Of a DNA stretch of 64,000 nucleotides, positions 20,841-32,560 are shown piece after piece (position 1 is the stretch's first letter; every line of letters starts with the position of its first letter). The position numbers were made by a program, and so were the translations under genes. Under the pieces are notes generated by a model, which saw only the letters and a program-made list of their open reading frames with translations, made no database searches and was not told the DNA's origin. The DNA lies in the NCBI GenBank assembly GCA_002633005.1, contig NMRA01000034.1:1489540-1553539 (forward strand), written 5' to 3'. The DNA comes from Phoronis australis (lineage: Eukaryota > Phoronida > Phoronidae).

Positions 20841-21768
20841 TTAATTGGCATGCACTCTCATGTGTCTGTTCAGATTTCCCGATTGCGAGAACCTCAGTAA
20901 ACAAATTTTGCACTGATACGGTTTTTCGCCCGAGTGAATTCTTAAATGCTTCGTCAAGGTTGAGCTGTCACTAAAAGCCTTTTTGCACATACGACAGCGA
21001 TAAGGACGCTCGCCAGAATGCGTGCGCATATGTGTGGTGACAGAAGAACTCTGAGAAAACCGCCTGTCGCATATAGGGCAGTTGAACGGCTTTTCGCCGC
21101 TGTGAGTGCGCAGATGCGCCGTCAAGTTAGCAGCTTGAGAAAAAGACTTGCTGCACGAAGAGCACCGATAAGGCTTCTCGCCGGAGTGAGTGCGCATGTG
21201 CGTTTTCAAAGTACTTGGTCTGGCATAGTTCTTGCCACAAATTCTGCAAATGTTCAATTTCGACAACTCGTTCATGTTTGAATGACCACTCCGCGCTCCG
21301 TGGATGAATTTAATACCCTTATTCACCACATGATTCCTAGAATACAACTTTGAAAAATCCGAGACGTAGTGGTCTGGTTTTGTGGCGTGCACGTCCGGTG
21401 GAAAGTAATACGAATCTCGTGAATACGGAGCGGCCGTATTCAAACTGCCGTAGAAATATCCATCGTCAGGGGCCTGTGGAGCGGTATAGTATGCCGGTTC
21501 GTAATGCTGAGGGTGTTGATGAGGTGACCACGGCGGCTGGTGAACCGTGTGGGTCGCTTGGGGTACGCCGACGTTCATGCTCATCGACACGTTTACACTG
21601 AAGAGACTGGAGCCGTGTACGTCGTGTTCAGGGTAAGGTGGACTAGAATAGTGTCCTTGATAGTATGGCTGAGGGCCCTGTTGCAGTGGCGACATCTGGG
21701 GGTGAACAATAGCGTGTTTCAGCGATAACAGGGCATCGGCGACGTCCTGTGGATTCTTATCTTTTTCT
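20841..21768 (-). CDS. gl: glass last coding exon (zinc fingers)
   Basis: Acceptor CTTACTTTTCAG is on the minus strand at 21780-21769. The first base completes the Lys codon begun in the previous exon, then comes [20 protein letters not shown], the Pro/Tyr/His region, the five fingers and the stop TAA after RVHAN. The finger array ends only two residues before the stop, as I recall for Glass proteins. Confidence 0.93.
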
Positions 21769-24700
21769 CTGAAAAGTAAGATGCATACAATTTCAAAAAT
21801 TGTGTGAGTATTTCTCTATTTGAGGAAGACGCGAAAAGGTCATGATACACCAAGGCACTGACTGAACATTTTGTTAGCGGTTGATTATCTCACTTTACCT
21901 AAAATTCGGTTTAAACACACGAATACTGAGTAGGTCTACTATTCTGTAACCAGAAATTCAAAAAGCCGCTTGGATTTTTAAGTCCACAGGATCAGCGACT
22001 GCTGTCATGCAAGATGGTGAAGTTAAATAGGACATTTCTCCATGTATAGCTGATTAAAAACGGAACTCGACTTGCGCCCTTTGCTCTCGCTAAAATAGGT
22101 CCCGTCATATTCTTTACCGCGATAGGATTCCTTAATCGTTACCAACTCAAGACTAACAAAATACGGTCATGCGCTATTGTAAAATTCGTAATTTTAGGCT
22201 TGACCAGACCCTAATCAAGTCTGAAGCGTTTTTTTTTTCGAGTCCATATTCTTGATCGTAACGGAACACCATGACCCTCACTACTTTATGAGAGTAAAAG
22301 ACTTAATTCGATTTTCGTTTTTGCAAATTAAATATAGCGAAATGCGTCTTCAAACACTGTGTACACGACAGTGTACTTCACTGGTTTGGATTACGTGCTT
22401 TCATTAGTTCCTGTGTTGCCTGTCAGGCCCTGTCACATCCAATGTAAACTTGTTTACATAATGTCCAAGCACGTCTAATGCGCTGTCACTTTATGACCAA
22501 CTGGCTCAGTTTGTGCAAACGTGCGCCTTTTTACTGTAATTTCTATTTTGCCGTTACTTTGAATTCATTATTATTCGTTGTCCTCTCCTCTATCCGTACT
22601 TCACGGATTTTTTCGAGATTTTTTGACGCATGAAGAATTTTGCAATTAGTAAGGTTTAGGTTCGTTTCTTGTTGCAATAACTGAGTGGGGACGGGCGGAA
22701 CCGATAACTGTGGCTACAAACATGCTTCGAATGTTACTCCTCCGTTGTTCCTTAACCAGATTGTACAACCATTAGTTGGTTACTCGGGGGTACTAGGCTC
22801 TAATGTAGACGGGGTGCAGCTTGCTTGAAAACGTCACCCTTTGTAGGGAGACTTCGAAAGTCAGATGTCAACTCCTTCAGCGCGTAACAGTACAAGAAGA
22901 GATGCATTGTTGTTAACATTCAACCTATTGCATTGAACTTCCAAATTGAACCCTTTTGTAGATATTTTTTCTGAAAATAACATTTGTGGGAGGAAATTTT
23001 GAGAGAAGAAACGTCTCCCTTTTATAGGAAAATTGATGGTGAAGACGCCCCCCCCCCCTTTTATGAGCACGTCCTGTGTACCTGTTCTGCGAGAGCACCG
23101 TACACCCAAGTCGATTCACACTCGGTTTTTGTGTCGTTTTCCAGATCTTACTGGGAACTTCTCTGGTTGACAGGGCGCTATTTATACCTTCTGTCACAGG
23201 GCTGCTTTTATGGTACTGGAAAAGAGTGTGGTCCTGTCCCTCTCATGTTTTACCCAAAATGCTACTGTTATCGCGAACTCTTTCACAACTGGCGGAAAGT
23301 CTCAAAACTCGTTTTAATCGTCACGATGTGTCGTGAATGTGTCTCTGACGATAAGCTTTGCTCACAACTGATGGTGTTTTCCATGTTATTATTAGTTTAA
23401 AATAACCAGAATGCTTTTTAAAGAGGTTTGAAACGCTAGGAGGTAGAAGTGAAATCAAACTAAAATTGCTCTAATGCAAATAAAATTGAAGTATTTATGC
23501 ACAAGTAATTGCCTCGTCTTGCAAGACGTAAACTTTAAATTATCAAAGCCACGGAGATTCAAAGTAGTTTTGCAAATGAATACAGCGATGACAAATACTT
23601 TCTGGAGAGAACTGTCCAATATGAAAAATTTCCCGAGTATCCGGGATCTAGCTAAGTAGGGTGTGGGAGATCCTGGGCTCGATTTCGTAGGCCGGGACAG
23701 TCGATTTTTTTGCGACTGGCACAAAAAGCCCATACGATTTGTAAGTACTTTTCAAAAATATTTTTCGTCACTAGAAGTTTTAAACAATATTACGTAATCA
23801 AAATGATTTTATTCTCAAATGCCACGTTAATCACTGTCAGTTCCATTGTCGTGACTATTAATTAAAGCTAAATCTCAAACAATACACTGGGGTGACAACA
23901 AGTTGTTTGAATTTACTAATGATAGTTAAACTAAATCGAATTTACATAAGAGAGAATCTTTGTCTGAATGCTATTGAATCTTCGGAAATTATCTTGGATA
24001 AATATTGCTAATTGGGTTCCACTTGAATGTACTGTGAGTAGAGCGGAATAGCAGCTGATGACTTTATCTAGCTTGAACTAATGATAACAGCTGGCTGGTG
24101 GCTGTATCTAGCTTGAACTAGTGATAACAGCTGATGGCTGTATCTAGCTTGAACTAGTGATAACAGCTGATGGCTGTAGCTAGCTTGAACTAATGATAGC
24201 AGCTGATGGCTGTAGCTAGCTTGAACTAGTGATAACAGCTGAAGAATTCATATAACTTGGACTAATGATGATTGTATCTAGCTTGAGCTAATGATAACAG
24301 CTGATGGCTGGACCTAGCTTGGTCTAGTGATAACAGCTGTTGACTGGGTATAGCCTGGACTAAAGATAGCAGTTGATGGCTGGACCTAGCTTGGTCTAGT
24401 GATAACAGCTGTTGACTGGGTATAGCCTGGACTAAAGGTAGCAGCTGATGGCTGGACCTAGCTTGGACTAGTGATAACAGCTGATGACTGGGTATAGCCT
24501 GGACTAATGATAGCAGCTGATGGCTGAATCAGGCTTGGACTAATAGTAGCAGCTGATGCCATGGATCTACCCTGGATCTATGGTAGCTGTTTACGAGTGG
24601 ATCTAGTTAGCTTGGACTAATCTGAATAGTCATTGGCCACATTTTTACACAATCAATTTAATGTCGTCCAAATTTCCAGCTACTTTTCTGCAATAAAGCT

Positions 24701-27700
24701 TTTAAACCTTTGCCTAACGTGCATCACGTGACCAGAAACTGCTGCTCGGATTCACATGAAACTTTCTGATACTGTGTCTGCAAAGCCGTGTTAGGGATTG
24801 TTTGTAAAATGTTCCCCATATGAATGAAAGTTGTCAAAAATAGAACTTTTGTCCATTATATGAAAATATTAAAAGCTGCATGAAATGAAAATGAAGTGAT
24901 AATCCAGAAAACAGTCGATAATTACAAATCAAATTTTACTGACTTTCTGCTTTCAGAAAATATACTGTGTTAAAATCTATAGTTTATAAATATTAGGCAA
25001 AATACACACATTTGTCGGTAAGGTCCTACATAACCTTAAAAGATTGGAGAAAAAGTTAATGACCCGTAAACAAACTTGCTGCATCTACCTTTACGACAAG
25101 TAAATTTTGAGCGGTAAATTTCAATCATACTACTCGTTGCTGATGGCGAGAATTTAAAGAATAGCTTGTAATAAGTTGTGGTTATAAAGCACTTTCCAAG
25201 TGGAGCATAACTCCAAGGTTATTCATAGAGGACTTCAATTTAGTCTCCGCGCTCCTCTTACCTAAAATCATGTCAACGCTTCTCTCTACTAAAAGGCAGT
25301 CAACACCTGGGCGAAGCTGGCACAAGTGAGAGCCGTTAATCAGTTATCCTAATATACCCGAGTAAAAGTACGGTTCGCGTACAGGTGGAGCGCCTGTCTT
25401 AATACTTTCCGTCTAATGGCGCAAAGACTTTTGGCATACATTGTTAAATCCTCCGGCTTGCTTCCGAAAGCTAACGTTTGAATTGCATAGGAAACTCATA
25501 GAAAATATCCGTGTTGTTTAAATTTTGAGCCCTGTTCAAACACCTATAATTGCTGGACAAACAAGTGAGCGTATTACGTCAGGGTTTTGCGGAGATCTCG
25601 AGTGTCAATTGTTTAGAGGTGGCTATTGTGAGCCAGTCCCGCCACACAGTGGCAGTGTTTACCGAACTGTGCAGAGAGCGTCAACAAACGAAATAGTTAA
25701 AATTGGATTTGATATAATAAAGTTTACTCAACCAAATTCTTATATACAACTGTCCGTTTATGATACTGTGTTACAAAAGCCAAGACAGTTTATAAATTTT
25801 AAGTCGAAAGGATTATTGTTAAAAGGTATTGATTTTTTCGATACTTTTACCGGTGAATGGAGAGTATACTTCGGTTAAATATTTGACACCTCACTCGAGT
25901 GGATGACAGCAGTTAAAATATTTTTGTAATTATTTACACCTGGCTTTAAAGATCTACCTGACCATTGTCTGACTACAGACTGACAACTAGCCAAAGACCA
26001 AGCTGTAGCAATATGTATTAGGACAGGCGAGAGTAATCATGTGCTGTGAATACTAAGCTGTGTCTCAAAGAAAGTCCCTATTACAATTCCTGTAAATGAG
26101 ATTATTGTTATGGTTAGAATTATCGGCTTCCATCTTTCCTTACCTAGATTTAGCAATACGATGTGTTCTTTTTGATTTCACTAAGATCCAGTTACCAATT
26201 TTGGGCGATTTTCAAAGTTCATCCGACACCTATTGCTATTTAAAACTCACTAATTTTCTCACAAGAGCGGTTATTACAAGAAACTGTGAACGAACTCATA
26301 TTTACTTAATTACAGTCCACAATAACCGGAAGAAATTGTCCTAGTATCGAAGATATTAATCGGAGCATACATCTGGCAACTCTTTGTTTTTGGAATATGG
26401 CAAAATAAAAAACAAAATGCTACATCGATACTCTTGGAAAACCTAATTATATGCTGTTTGTCAATAATAAAAATGCACAGAGTACCTAATATTGCACTTT
26501 AAAAATAAGATTTTTATATTAAGACATCAAAAATTCAACTACATATTCATTTGTTTGGTGTAGCGTAGACGTTTTTTCTTATTCTCCAACAATGGCTTGA
26601 TTTCGTTCCCAATCCCAGCCAACAAAGATGAATCGCATTGTCTACGAGTTCACGTACTCAGTGTCTTATGAATCACGGAAATCTGTAAGTTAACGTTTTA
26701 GCTTCGTTATGAACACACACGTATCGAGTGCTGGATAACGTACCCGACTTGTCCGCTAATTGTGTGCTTTAAAGCCATCTCTCATTGTGTTTAGTTGTCC
26801 TTATAGCTATCAGTATACTTCCTATGTTTGCCTTCATGAAGACATATAAGACCCGAGTAACACTGGGTACGCTCATGTTAAAGACAATCTTAACATTTTA
26901 AAATAAATGCAATAAGTTCTCCTCAATATCATTAAGTGGAGGTGAAGTGACATAGAAACACCATTATTAAATACAGAACTCGGTAAATTCACGTGTCGGT
27001 TCAGTCACCTTATCATCGGAATGTCTTTTTAGAGTCCAATTCAGCTCCATCTTTGAAAAACATTGTCTCATTGGTTTGTTTGCGGCGAGTTAGTGTTCCT
27101 TATTACAAATGATGAACCATGGACCAGATGCAGTCCATTGTTTTAACGGAAGGGCATTATTCTAGTTTGAAATTTGCTACATTAATAATACATCCAAACT
27201 ATGGTCATTGAATCTTACAAAATGTTACATGGCAAATCCCTTAAATATCTCAATGAACTAATCCAACAGAGGAAAGATGAATATTCTTTTCTTTACGTGA
27301 ATATGCTTGGTGTATCCAAAATCAGAACAGACAAATACAGAAAAGCGCCATTTCATTTTATTGCGGCCCATGTCTGAACAGTTTTCACAGTTCTACCGTA
27401 CCGGAGTCGCTGAATATTTCACTTCAGAGATTGGAGCACAACGTAAATGTATATCCCTTGTAGATATTCTTCACTGTTGTATTTATCTTCACTGTTGTAT
27501 GTATCTCTTTTCTGAATATCTACTCACATATATGTTATTTTCAAACTATTTTTATCTCTCTCTGCACAATATATTATTTATCTCCCTATCTCTACACTAT
27601 AAAATATTTATCTCTCTATCTCGACTCTATGTAACAGTTTATCTCACTATCTCTACACTGTTTAATATTTATCTCGCTATCTCTACTCTATGTAATAGTT

Positions 27701-30064
27701 TATCTCACTATTTCTACACTATACAATATTTGATTTTGCTTGCCATTTTTAACTCCAGATTTACTCATTTGGTCGTACTAGATTTTTTATATGTTGTATT
27801 TGTACTTATAATCCGTCAGGGATAATGTTTGCTGTTCTGCATATAAACCGCCGTAAACAAAGTTTCTTATATCTATTTTTTGTATTTGTCTGGTACATAA
27901 TTAGCGCTGTTGAAACGGAAGTAGCCGGCGTGTATATTTCGTGGTCTACAAGTCCAGAACGACTGTTCCTTGAGAACGTTAGGTCCCGTTTTATAAGCTG
28001 TTTTGAACTATCTGGTACTTGTGATTCCTACGCAATGTTAGATGGCCATAGAGGAAATATAATGTTAAGCAAGAAATGTACAATTAACATCAATATCGGC
28101 CAAACTTCATTGGTCTTGAGAATTCATGGCCATTAATGACATGTTGATGAAAATACGCAAGAACCATTATATTTAGAAAACATATTTAGGGGCCTAATAG
28201 AAAATAGGCAAAACAAGCGCTTTTGGGACAGATGATCAAACTTCTGATACTATGCATCATAGTTTTTTATTTTTAAAAGTGCGCAGCCCGCGCACTGTGA
28301 TGATGGTGATTGAGTGCCGGTGTGAAAAATCATATTACTTGCATTTCTTTTAGCCGTGTACAAGACAAGTTTGTATGCGTGGCAGATTGCAATTCCCCGA
28401 TGTCAACAAAATGCTTCCTTTTAATGCTGCTTCAAGAGTTCAAAACCATTTGAGACCACGGCCCAGGAGCTAATCTTTTTACTTATAGAACTCGAAATTA
28501 TGTTAGGACTTTTTAATTTTACCTTTGGGCAAGAAACTCGTGTGCATGAACCACAATGTACTCGAGGACAGGGTAATAGCCACTTATCTTGAGTTCGCAA
28601 AAAGCAGAACAGAAAATGCCTAAAATAAATTCGAGTTCGACGTTAAGTGCAAAGACTAAACCCCGACCCCGGATGTTTGAAAGTAAAGCTTAGACAATCA
28701 CCATTCGAGAAACATCACTTACACAGAAAAGAGGTACTTACGAAACCAAGAAATTTTGGGGGACTTATTATCAGAAATTTTGCACGATACATTTGCAGCC
28801 ATCACAGAAAAAAATCTTGGTATAAAAATGATTCTGTTAGTTTCATCATTTTTGTCCCCTTGTATATACTTGGAATTTTTTTTCTAATTTTTGGATCATG
28901 GCATGTGACGGGGTAGGTAAATTAGAGATGTAATGAGCTTGGATAATTAAGTTATTGCTTTTATGCATTTTGATGTTGAATAAGAAACAGTCATTTTGTC
29001 CAACAGAAGATGCAAGGAGAAAAATTGTCATTCAATCAAAGTAGAACGTACAAACATGAAAATAAATACAATACACGAATTAACATATTTACAATAAAAC
29101 TAATAATAATTATAAAAGTTCTACCTTTAATTCTTCAATAGCAATCAAATTTCTTAACATCCATAAAAAATTAAATTTCTGATTTGGCTACTGATCTAAG
29201 GTTTAAACCGCTGTTAAACACAAATCTGCAGAGTAGTAAAACTTAATGTTTCATGTTAATTTTCTGTTAAGACCAAGTTTACTTGCGATAAAGTTAATAC
29301 TTGCGAAGAAAGCTCCGTTAGCCATGAAGGAATTCATTACTTTTGCTACGTTAGAAGTTCCTCTGCCGTATTTTATACACGTGTGTTTATTATGCGTGTA
29401 TTTAGCGTCATAGAAAACAGAATGCTGGCAAAAGATATAAGTAACATTGATCTTACATCCACAATTTGGCCCACACATCTTGTGAAGCACTTTAGGAAAG
29501 CTGAGAACGACGAGTGTAACATATTATTTGAGTGAAACTTGACATAATCGTTACAAAATGGTCGACGTTGACGTGTAAAATTTAATATTAAACTAACCAG
29601 TGAAAGGTATTAAGAATGGACAAAAGACAGTGACAACACCCACATATGCAAAGGATAGCTGCCTGCGTCTTTAAGTTTAGGCACATGGGCATACATGTGA
29701 AATCCTTGAGTAAAAATTCTTTGAATAAACGTGCTACTTCGGATGAAAAACACGTGGACGTTTGTAAATTCAGACGTTTGTTGGTGAAATAGAGGGTAAA
29801 GTAGAGGGTACTGTAAAAAGAGGCGTATAAGAGTGTGTACTGTACAGTTTATAAGATTGAATCTGCAGAGGCGATCAATGATCAACGATAGCTTGTATAT
29901 CTATGGACTTACTTGCATTGACCAGTCTGCATAGTGAAACAGCTGAGTGATGGTTCAAAGTCACTGGGGGACAGTGCTATCCCCGTCAAGTCTCTGAAGC
30001 CAGTCTCCTGGCTTCTACCACACACAGGTGAGCGCCACATGTCGGAGTAAGGAATGCACTCCAT
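20841..30064 (-). CDS. gl: Glass-type five-zinc-finger transcription factor (two coding exons)
   Basis: The minus-strand CDS joins 30064-29913 (152 bases, phase 2) to 21768-20841 (928 bases), giving 359 residues. Residues about 225-357 are five C2H2 fingers in tandem with HSGEKPY/HSGERPY linkers. Finger helices read [36 protein letters not shown] and SQSGNLNRH, the order I recognise from Drosophila Glass, the nuclear DNA-binding factor needed for photoreceptor differentiation. Residues 76-200 are rich in Pro, Tyr and His, a typical low-complexity activation region. The ATG is chosen because it sits two bases after an acceptor and its frame reaches the fingers exactly across the 8.1-kb intron. 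The protein is shorter than the insect one. Identity is strong for the fingers; function here is inferred. Confidence 0.92.
21781..24040. other. glass intron, right after the zinc-finger exon
   Basis: No coding frame with a domain. A C run (CGCCCCCCCCCCC) is at 23047. I see no repeat family in this part. Confidence 0.45.
24045..24610. repeat. 36-bp minisatellite with CAGCTG E-boxes
   Basis: About 15 units of 36 bases with the consensus order CAGCTGATGGCTGTA, CTAGCTTGAACTA, TGATAA. Twelve units keep an intact CAGCTG and a thirteenth lies just before the array. Sub-families alternate GGACCTAGCTTGG and GGGTATAGCCTGG types, so part of the array grew by two-unit duplications. It lies inside the glass intron. 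Confidence 0.9.
24620..25520. other. glass intron, nothing seen
   Basis: No repeat, RNA or coding feature that I can support. Confidence 0.4.
25522..25878 (+). other. Unrecognised open frame, no ATG
   Basis: A 118-codon frame opens after TAA at 25519 and has no ATG anywhere. Its composition is balanced and protein-like, with [20 protein letters not shown] in the first half and [13 protein letters not shown] at the end. It sits antisense within the glass intron. Lack of a start suggests an exon of an unknown gene or a fragment of a mobile-element protein. No family recognised. Confidence 0.3.
25880..27195. other. glass intron, nothing seen
   Basis: AT-rich; only short frames with no domain. 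Confidence 0.4.
27201..27470 (+). pseudogene. LINE reverse-transcriptase C-terminal remnant
   Basis: One frame from 27201 reads [20 protein letters not shown], then a spacer, then [11 protein letters not shown], a TGA, and [11 protein letters not shown]. This follows the C-terminal order of CR1/L2-type retroposon reverse transcriptases: a YKxLHG...YLxxL helix and a later AAxxWNxLPxxxR motif, with a TGA where Trp is expected. Stops and short length show decay. Confidence 0.45.
27585..27725. repeat. 61-bp tandem repeat with TATCTC words
   Basis: Two and a bit units with TTTATCTCNCTATCTC and TCTACACT blocks. It creates an artefactual Leu/Ile/Ser-rich frame over it. Confidence 0.7.
27825..28136 (+). 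CDS. Unrecognised small open frame with signal-like N-terminus
   Basis: A 103-codon frame starts at ATG and ends TAA. The N-terminus has a basic stretch (NRRKQ) followed by a hydrophobic run [15 protein letters not shown], as in a signal peptide or signal anchor. Four Cys follow the possible cleavage point. No family is recognised. It lies inside the glass intron on the opposite strand. It could be an orphan secreted protein or chance; no poly(A) signal is close behind it. Confidence 0.25.
   Translation: MFAVLHINRRKQSFLYLFFVFVWYIISAVETEVAGVYISWSTSPERLFLENVRSRFISCFELSGTCDSYAMLDGHRGNIMLSKKCTININIGQTSLVLRIHGH
28137..29912. other. glass intron, nothing clear
   Basis: Several AT-rich short frames. 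No repeat seen except simple A/T runs. Confidence 0.4.
29913..30064 (-). CDS. gl: glass first coding exon
   Basis: Acceptor TATTTTTACAG lies just before AATGG; ATG is at 30064-30062. The 50 full codons begin [16 protein letters not shown] and end with CFTMQTGQC plus AA, followed by donor GTAAGT at 29912. An acceptor directly before the ATG means at least one upstream non-coding exon. This coding exon is too short to stand out by length alone; the phase match and both splice sites support it. Confidence 0.8.
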
Positions 30065-30066
30065 TC

Positions 30067-31030
30067 TGTAAAAATATTAAAAATCAAGTGGTGAGAGGAA
30101 GATTTATCAAATATTGAATTTGTTTAAGTTTGTTTTATTATAATTCAATGTGAACAGGTTTTGCGCTTGCGCGGAGATGTTTAAAACATTGACTATCGTT
30201 TGCGAGCAAAATTACTTTACATGCATGTGTCGTCACTGGTTGTCAGCTGCATTGAAAAGGGTCTGTTAGAACACGAGCGGAGCGTCAAGAATCTACCGCA
30301 ACGATTAATCCTCCTTGTCCATTTTCAGCTTGTATTGAACATTTCGTCAAACTTTGCTCTGTTAACTTATAGCTAACGCGACTATAAACCCTCTTTCCAT
30401 CATAAAATTTAACTCGCCAGTAAAAAATGCTCCTCAAATTGTTCCGTAGTCAAATTTGAGGTGTTTTCACGCTTTGAAAGAACTGGTCGTTCGTTATTAC
30501 TTGAGACCAGTGTCATGTCTTCACAAATCTAGAAATCTCTTCTCATCTCATTAAGGATTGAGACTATTTTTTAGTGCGCTAAGTGGTCAAAATCAAAAGT
30601 TCGTTACATGGACGCTGCTTTAATATAGCTTATACAAAATTCACAAAGATTGATTGCAAATGATTCTGGTTAAAACATATAGCGTGAAATAGTTCAAATT
30701 TGCTAAAGGACTTGTCACTTTGCTCTGAACTGTTCAATCTCGGTGACTACTTTTTGTAATGGGAGGGTGGACATAACGAGCCAAACGTAGTCTACTACTC
30801 AGTACGGAGTAGCTTGTTTTTCCCATGTCAGTCCGACCCTAAGCAAACATTTATTTAACACCTTTCTCATTACACACAATGTTCACAACTCGAGCCTTTT
30901 CCGAGAGAGCCTGAGTGCCACTCCACAATAGCAACTTTCAGACACATTTTATCGCTAATTTGGTCGGATTTCTTTCCGGTTTACTCGGAAGGGTTCATTT
31001 ATTCTCGCTATACATCTTATACCAAGGTAG
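30067..31030. other. glass 5' intron, nothing clear
   Basis: Between the predicted non-coding exon and the first coding exon. No feature recognised. Confidence 0.4.
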
Positions 31031-31039
31031 ACGCCTCTC

Positions 31040-31500
31040 ATTATCATCATCATTCTCATCATAGGCCTCATTATTGTAGCAACCCTCATTCACCACCACC
31101 TCCATTATCATCATCACTAACTTCACGACCATCGAGATCGTCGTCATCATAATCATGATCATCACCACCATAATCACCATCAATGCCTTCATCATCATCG
31201 TCATCATCGTCATTATTATAATCGTCATTACTGTCAATGTCAATAGCGTCATCGTCATCATCAACTTCGTCATCATTCTCATCATTATGACATTTATCAT
31301 CACTTCTGTGATGATTGTAATTGTAATCATTATTACTGTTGTTATTAGTATTATTATTGCAATTGTTATCATTATTATTATTCTTATTATTATTACTATT
31401 ATTATTATTACTATTATTATTATTTTAGAAGTAGTAGTAGTAGTAGCAGTAGTACCACCATTATTATTATTGTTATGATTATTATTGCTATTACTATGAT
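31040..31500. repeat. Long ATC/ATT trinucleotide tract
   Basis: CATCATCAT-type runs grade into TTATTATTA, then GTAGTAGTAG. Gives long artefactual Ile/Met/Val-rich frames on both strands. Lies in the glass 5' intron. Confidence 0.9.
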
Positions 31501-32441
31501 TTATATATACACCAGTAATTGTTTCATTTTCAGTCGTGTTAATTTTGACTTCGAGGTGCCAAATTCCTTTAGTTCGCACAACAATGAGTACAAATATTTT
31601 TTGTTTAAAATACCTATTTCGCACTCAATGTTATGTACATGTGAGTAAGGAGTGAGCATGTGAGTATGACTAATGTCTTACCAGTCGAAGAGAGACATAA
31701 TACTCTGCCTTTTGCCAAGGGCTTTCAAAGGTAATCATGCGGTTTTTCAAAGCTGTCATGGCTGAATTCCAGTAAAAGTGACACGTTTAGCCTGACTAGT
31801 CCATCCTTTACATGACATAATACGCAGTGTGTCATTCCAAGATGTTGTCATTTTTGTTCTGCATGATGTGCGCTAGTTTTCTGGGACTCTCCAGCTATAA
31901 AATCCTTGTTACGCACAAACAAATAAAATGAGCGCACACTATTTACACTTGTGTGAACTGGCTATTTAAATTATAAGAAAAATATCTTTTGAATAGCAAA
32001 TTACTTGCAACATCAAGTTCAAGTAAAGTGGAAGGATCTAATGTTTCACTCCGGTTTAAGTCACTACCAGTCATTCGTTTTTATGAAATTTTCTAAATAT
32101 GCTAGACGCAGCTCAGTTAAGTACAAATTGGTTAGATTTTGGGAATCTGGATGATTTTGGTAATTTAACAATCCAAATGAGAAGTGCCGTTAAGTTAATT
32201 GCATAAAAACGATGCGCTGACAAGTTTTACGGTAACGCAATGGTTATTTGTTATATCACAACTAGTTCTGCAAATAATTGATACAAAGATTTTTATTACA
32301 GTTCATTATTGCAAGTCCCAAAAAAGTTATGAGTTTGTTTTTGATGTCATACGGAAGAAATGTTTCAGTTGAGATTAAGAACAAACAACTTAACCTCGGA
32401 TACGTAGGTTTTCCCTATTAATAAAAAATTGAAAGACTTAC

Positions 32442-32497
32442 GTGCAGCTATCTGTATTCGTGTCAACTTCAGGTCCACCTTGAGCACACTGCACAAA
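32442..32497 (-). other. Probable glass non-coding first exon
   Basis: A consensus donor GTAAGT (minus strand, 32441-32436) follows AGATAGCTGCAC. A TATAAA lies at 32528-32523, so initiation about 30 bases downstream would give an exon of about 55 bases without ATG. It would splice to the acceptor at 30067-30066. The start point is a guess. Confidence 0.5.
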
Positions 32498-32522
32498 ATG
32501 GACTTCGTAAACTGTGCCACTG

Positions 32523-32560
32523 TTTATAACCGAGACAATTATATCTCCCAATCACCGAAC
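32523..32560 (-). promoter_or_regulatory. Probable glass core promoter (TATA and inverted CCAAT)
   Basis: TATAAA at 32528-32523 and ATTGG at 32552-32548 (CCAAT on the + strand) sit at usual spacing upstream of the donor-bearing exon. An ATTGT word of SOX type lies at about 32610. No experimental start site is available. Confidence 0.45.

Noticed and set aside
21018-21601. Plus-strand frames across the zinc-finger exon
   Set aside because: They are antisense shadows of the glass exon.
24045-24610. CRISPR-like regular repeats
   Set aside because: Units are contiguous without unique spacers and the genome is animal; this is a minisatellite.
30995-31624. Long open frames on both strands (209 and 107 codons)
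   Set aside because: They run through an ATC/ATT trinucleotide tract and are almost only Ile, Met, Thr and Val. Simple repeats make such frames.
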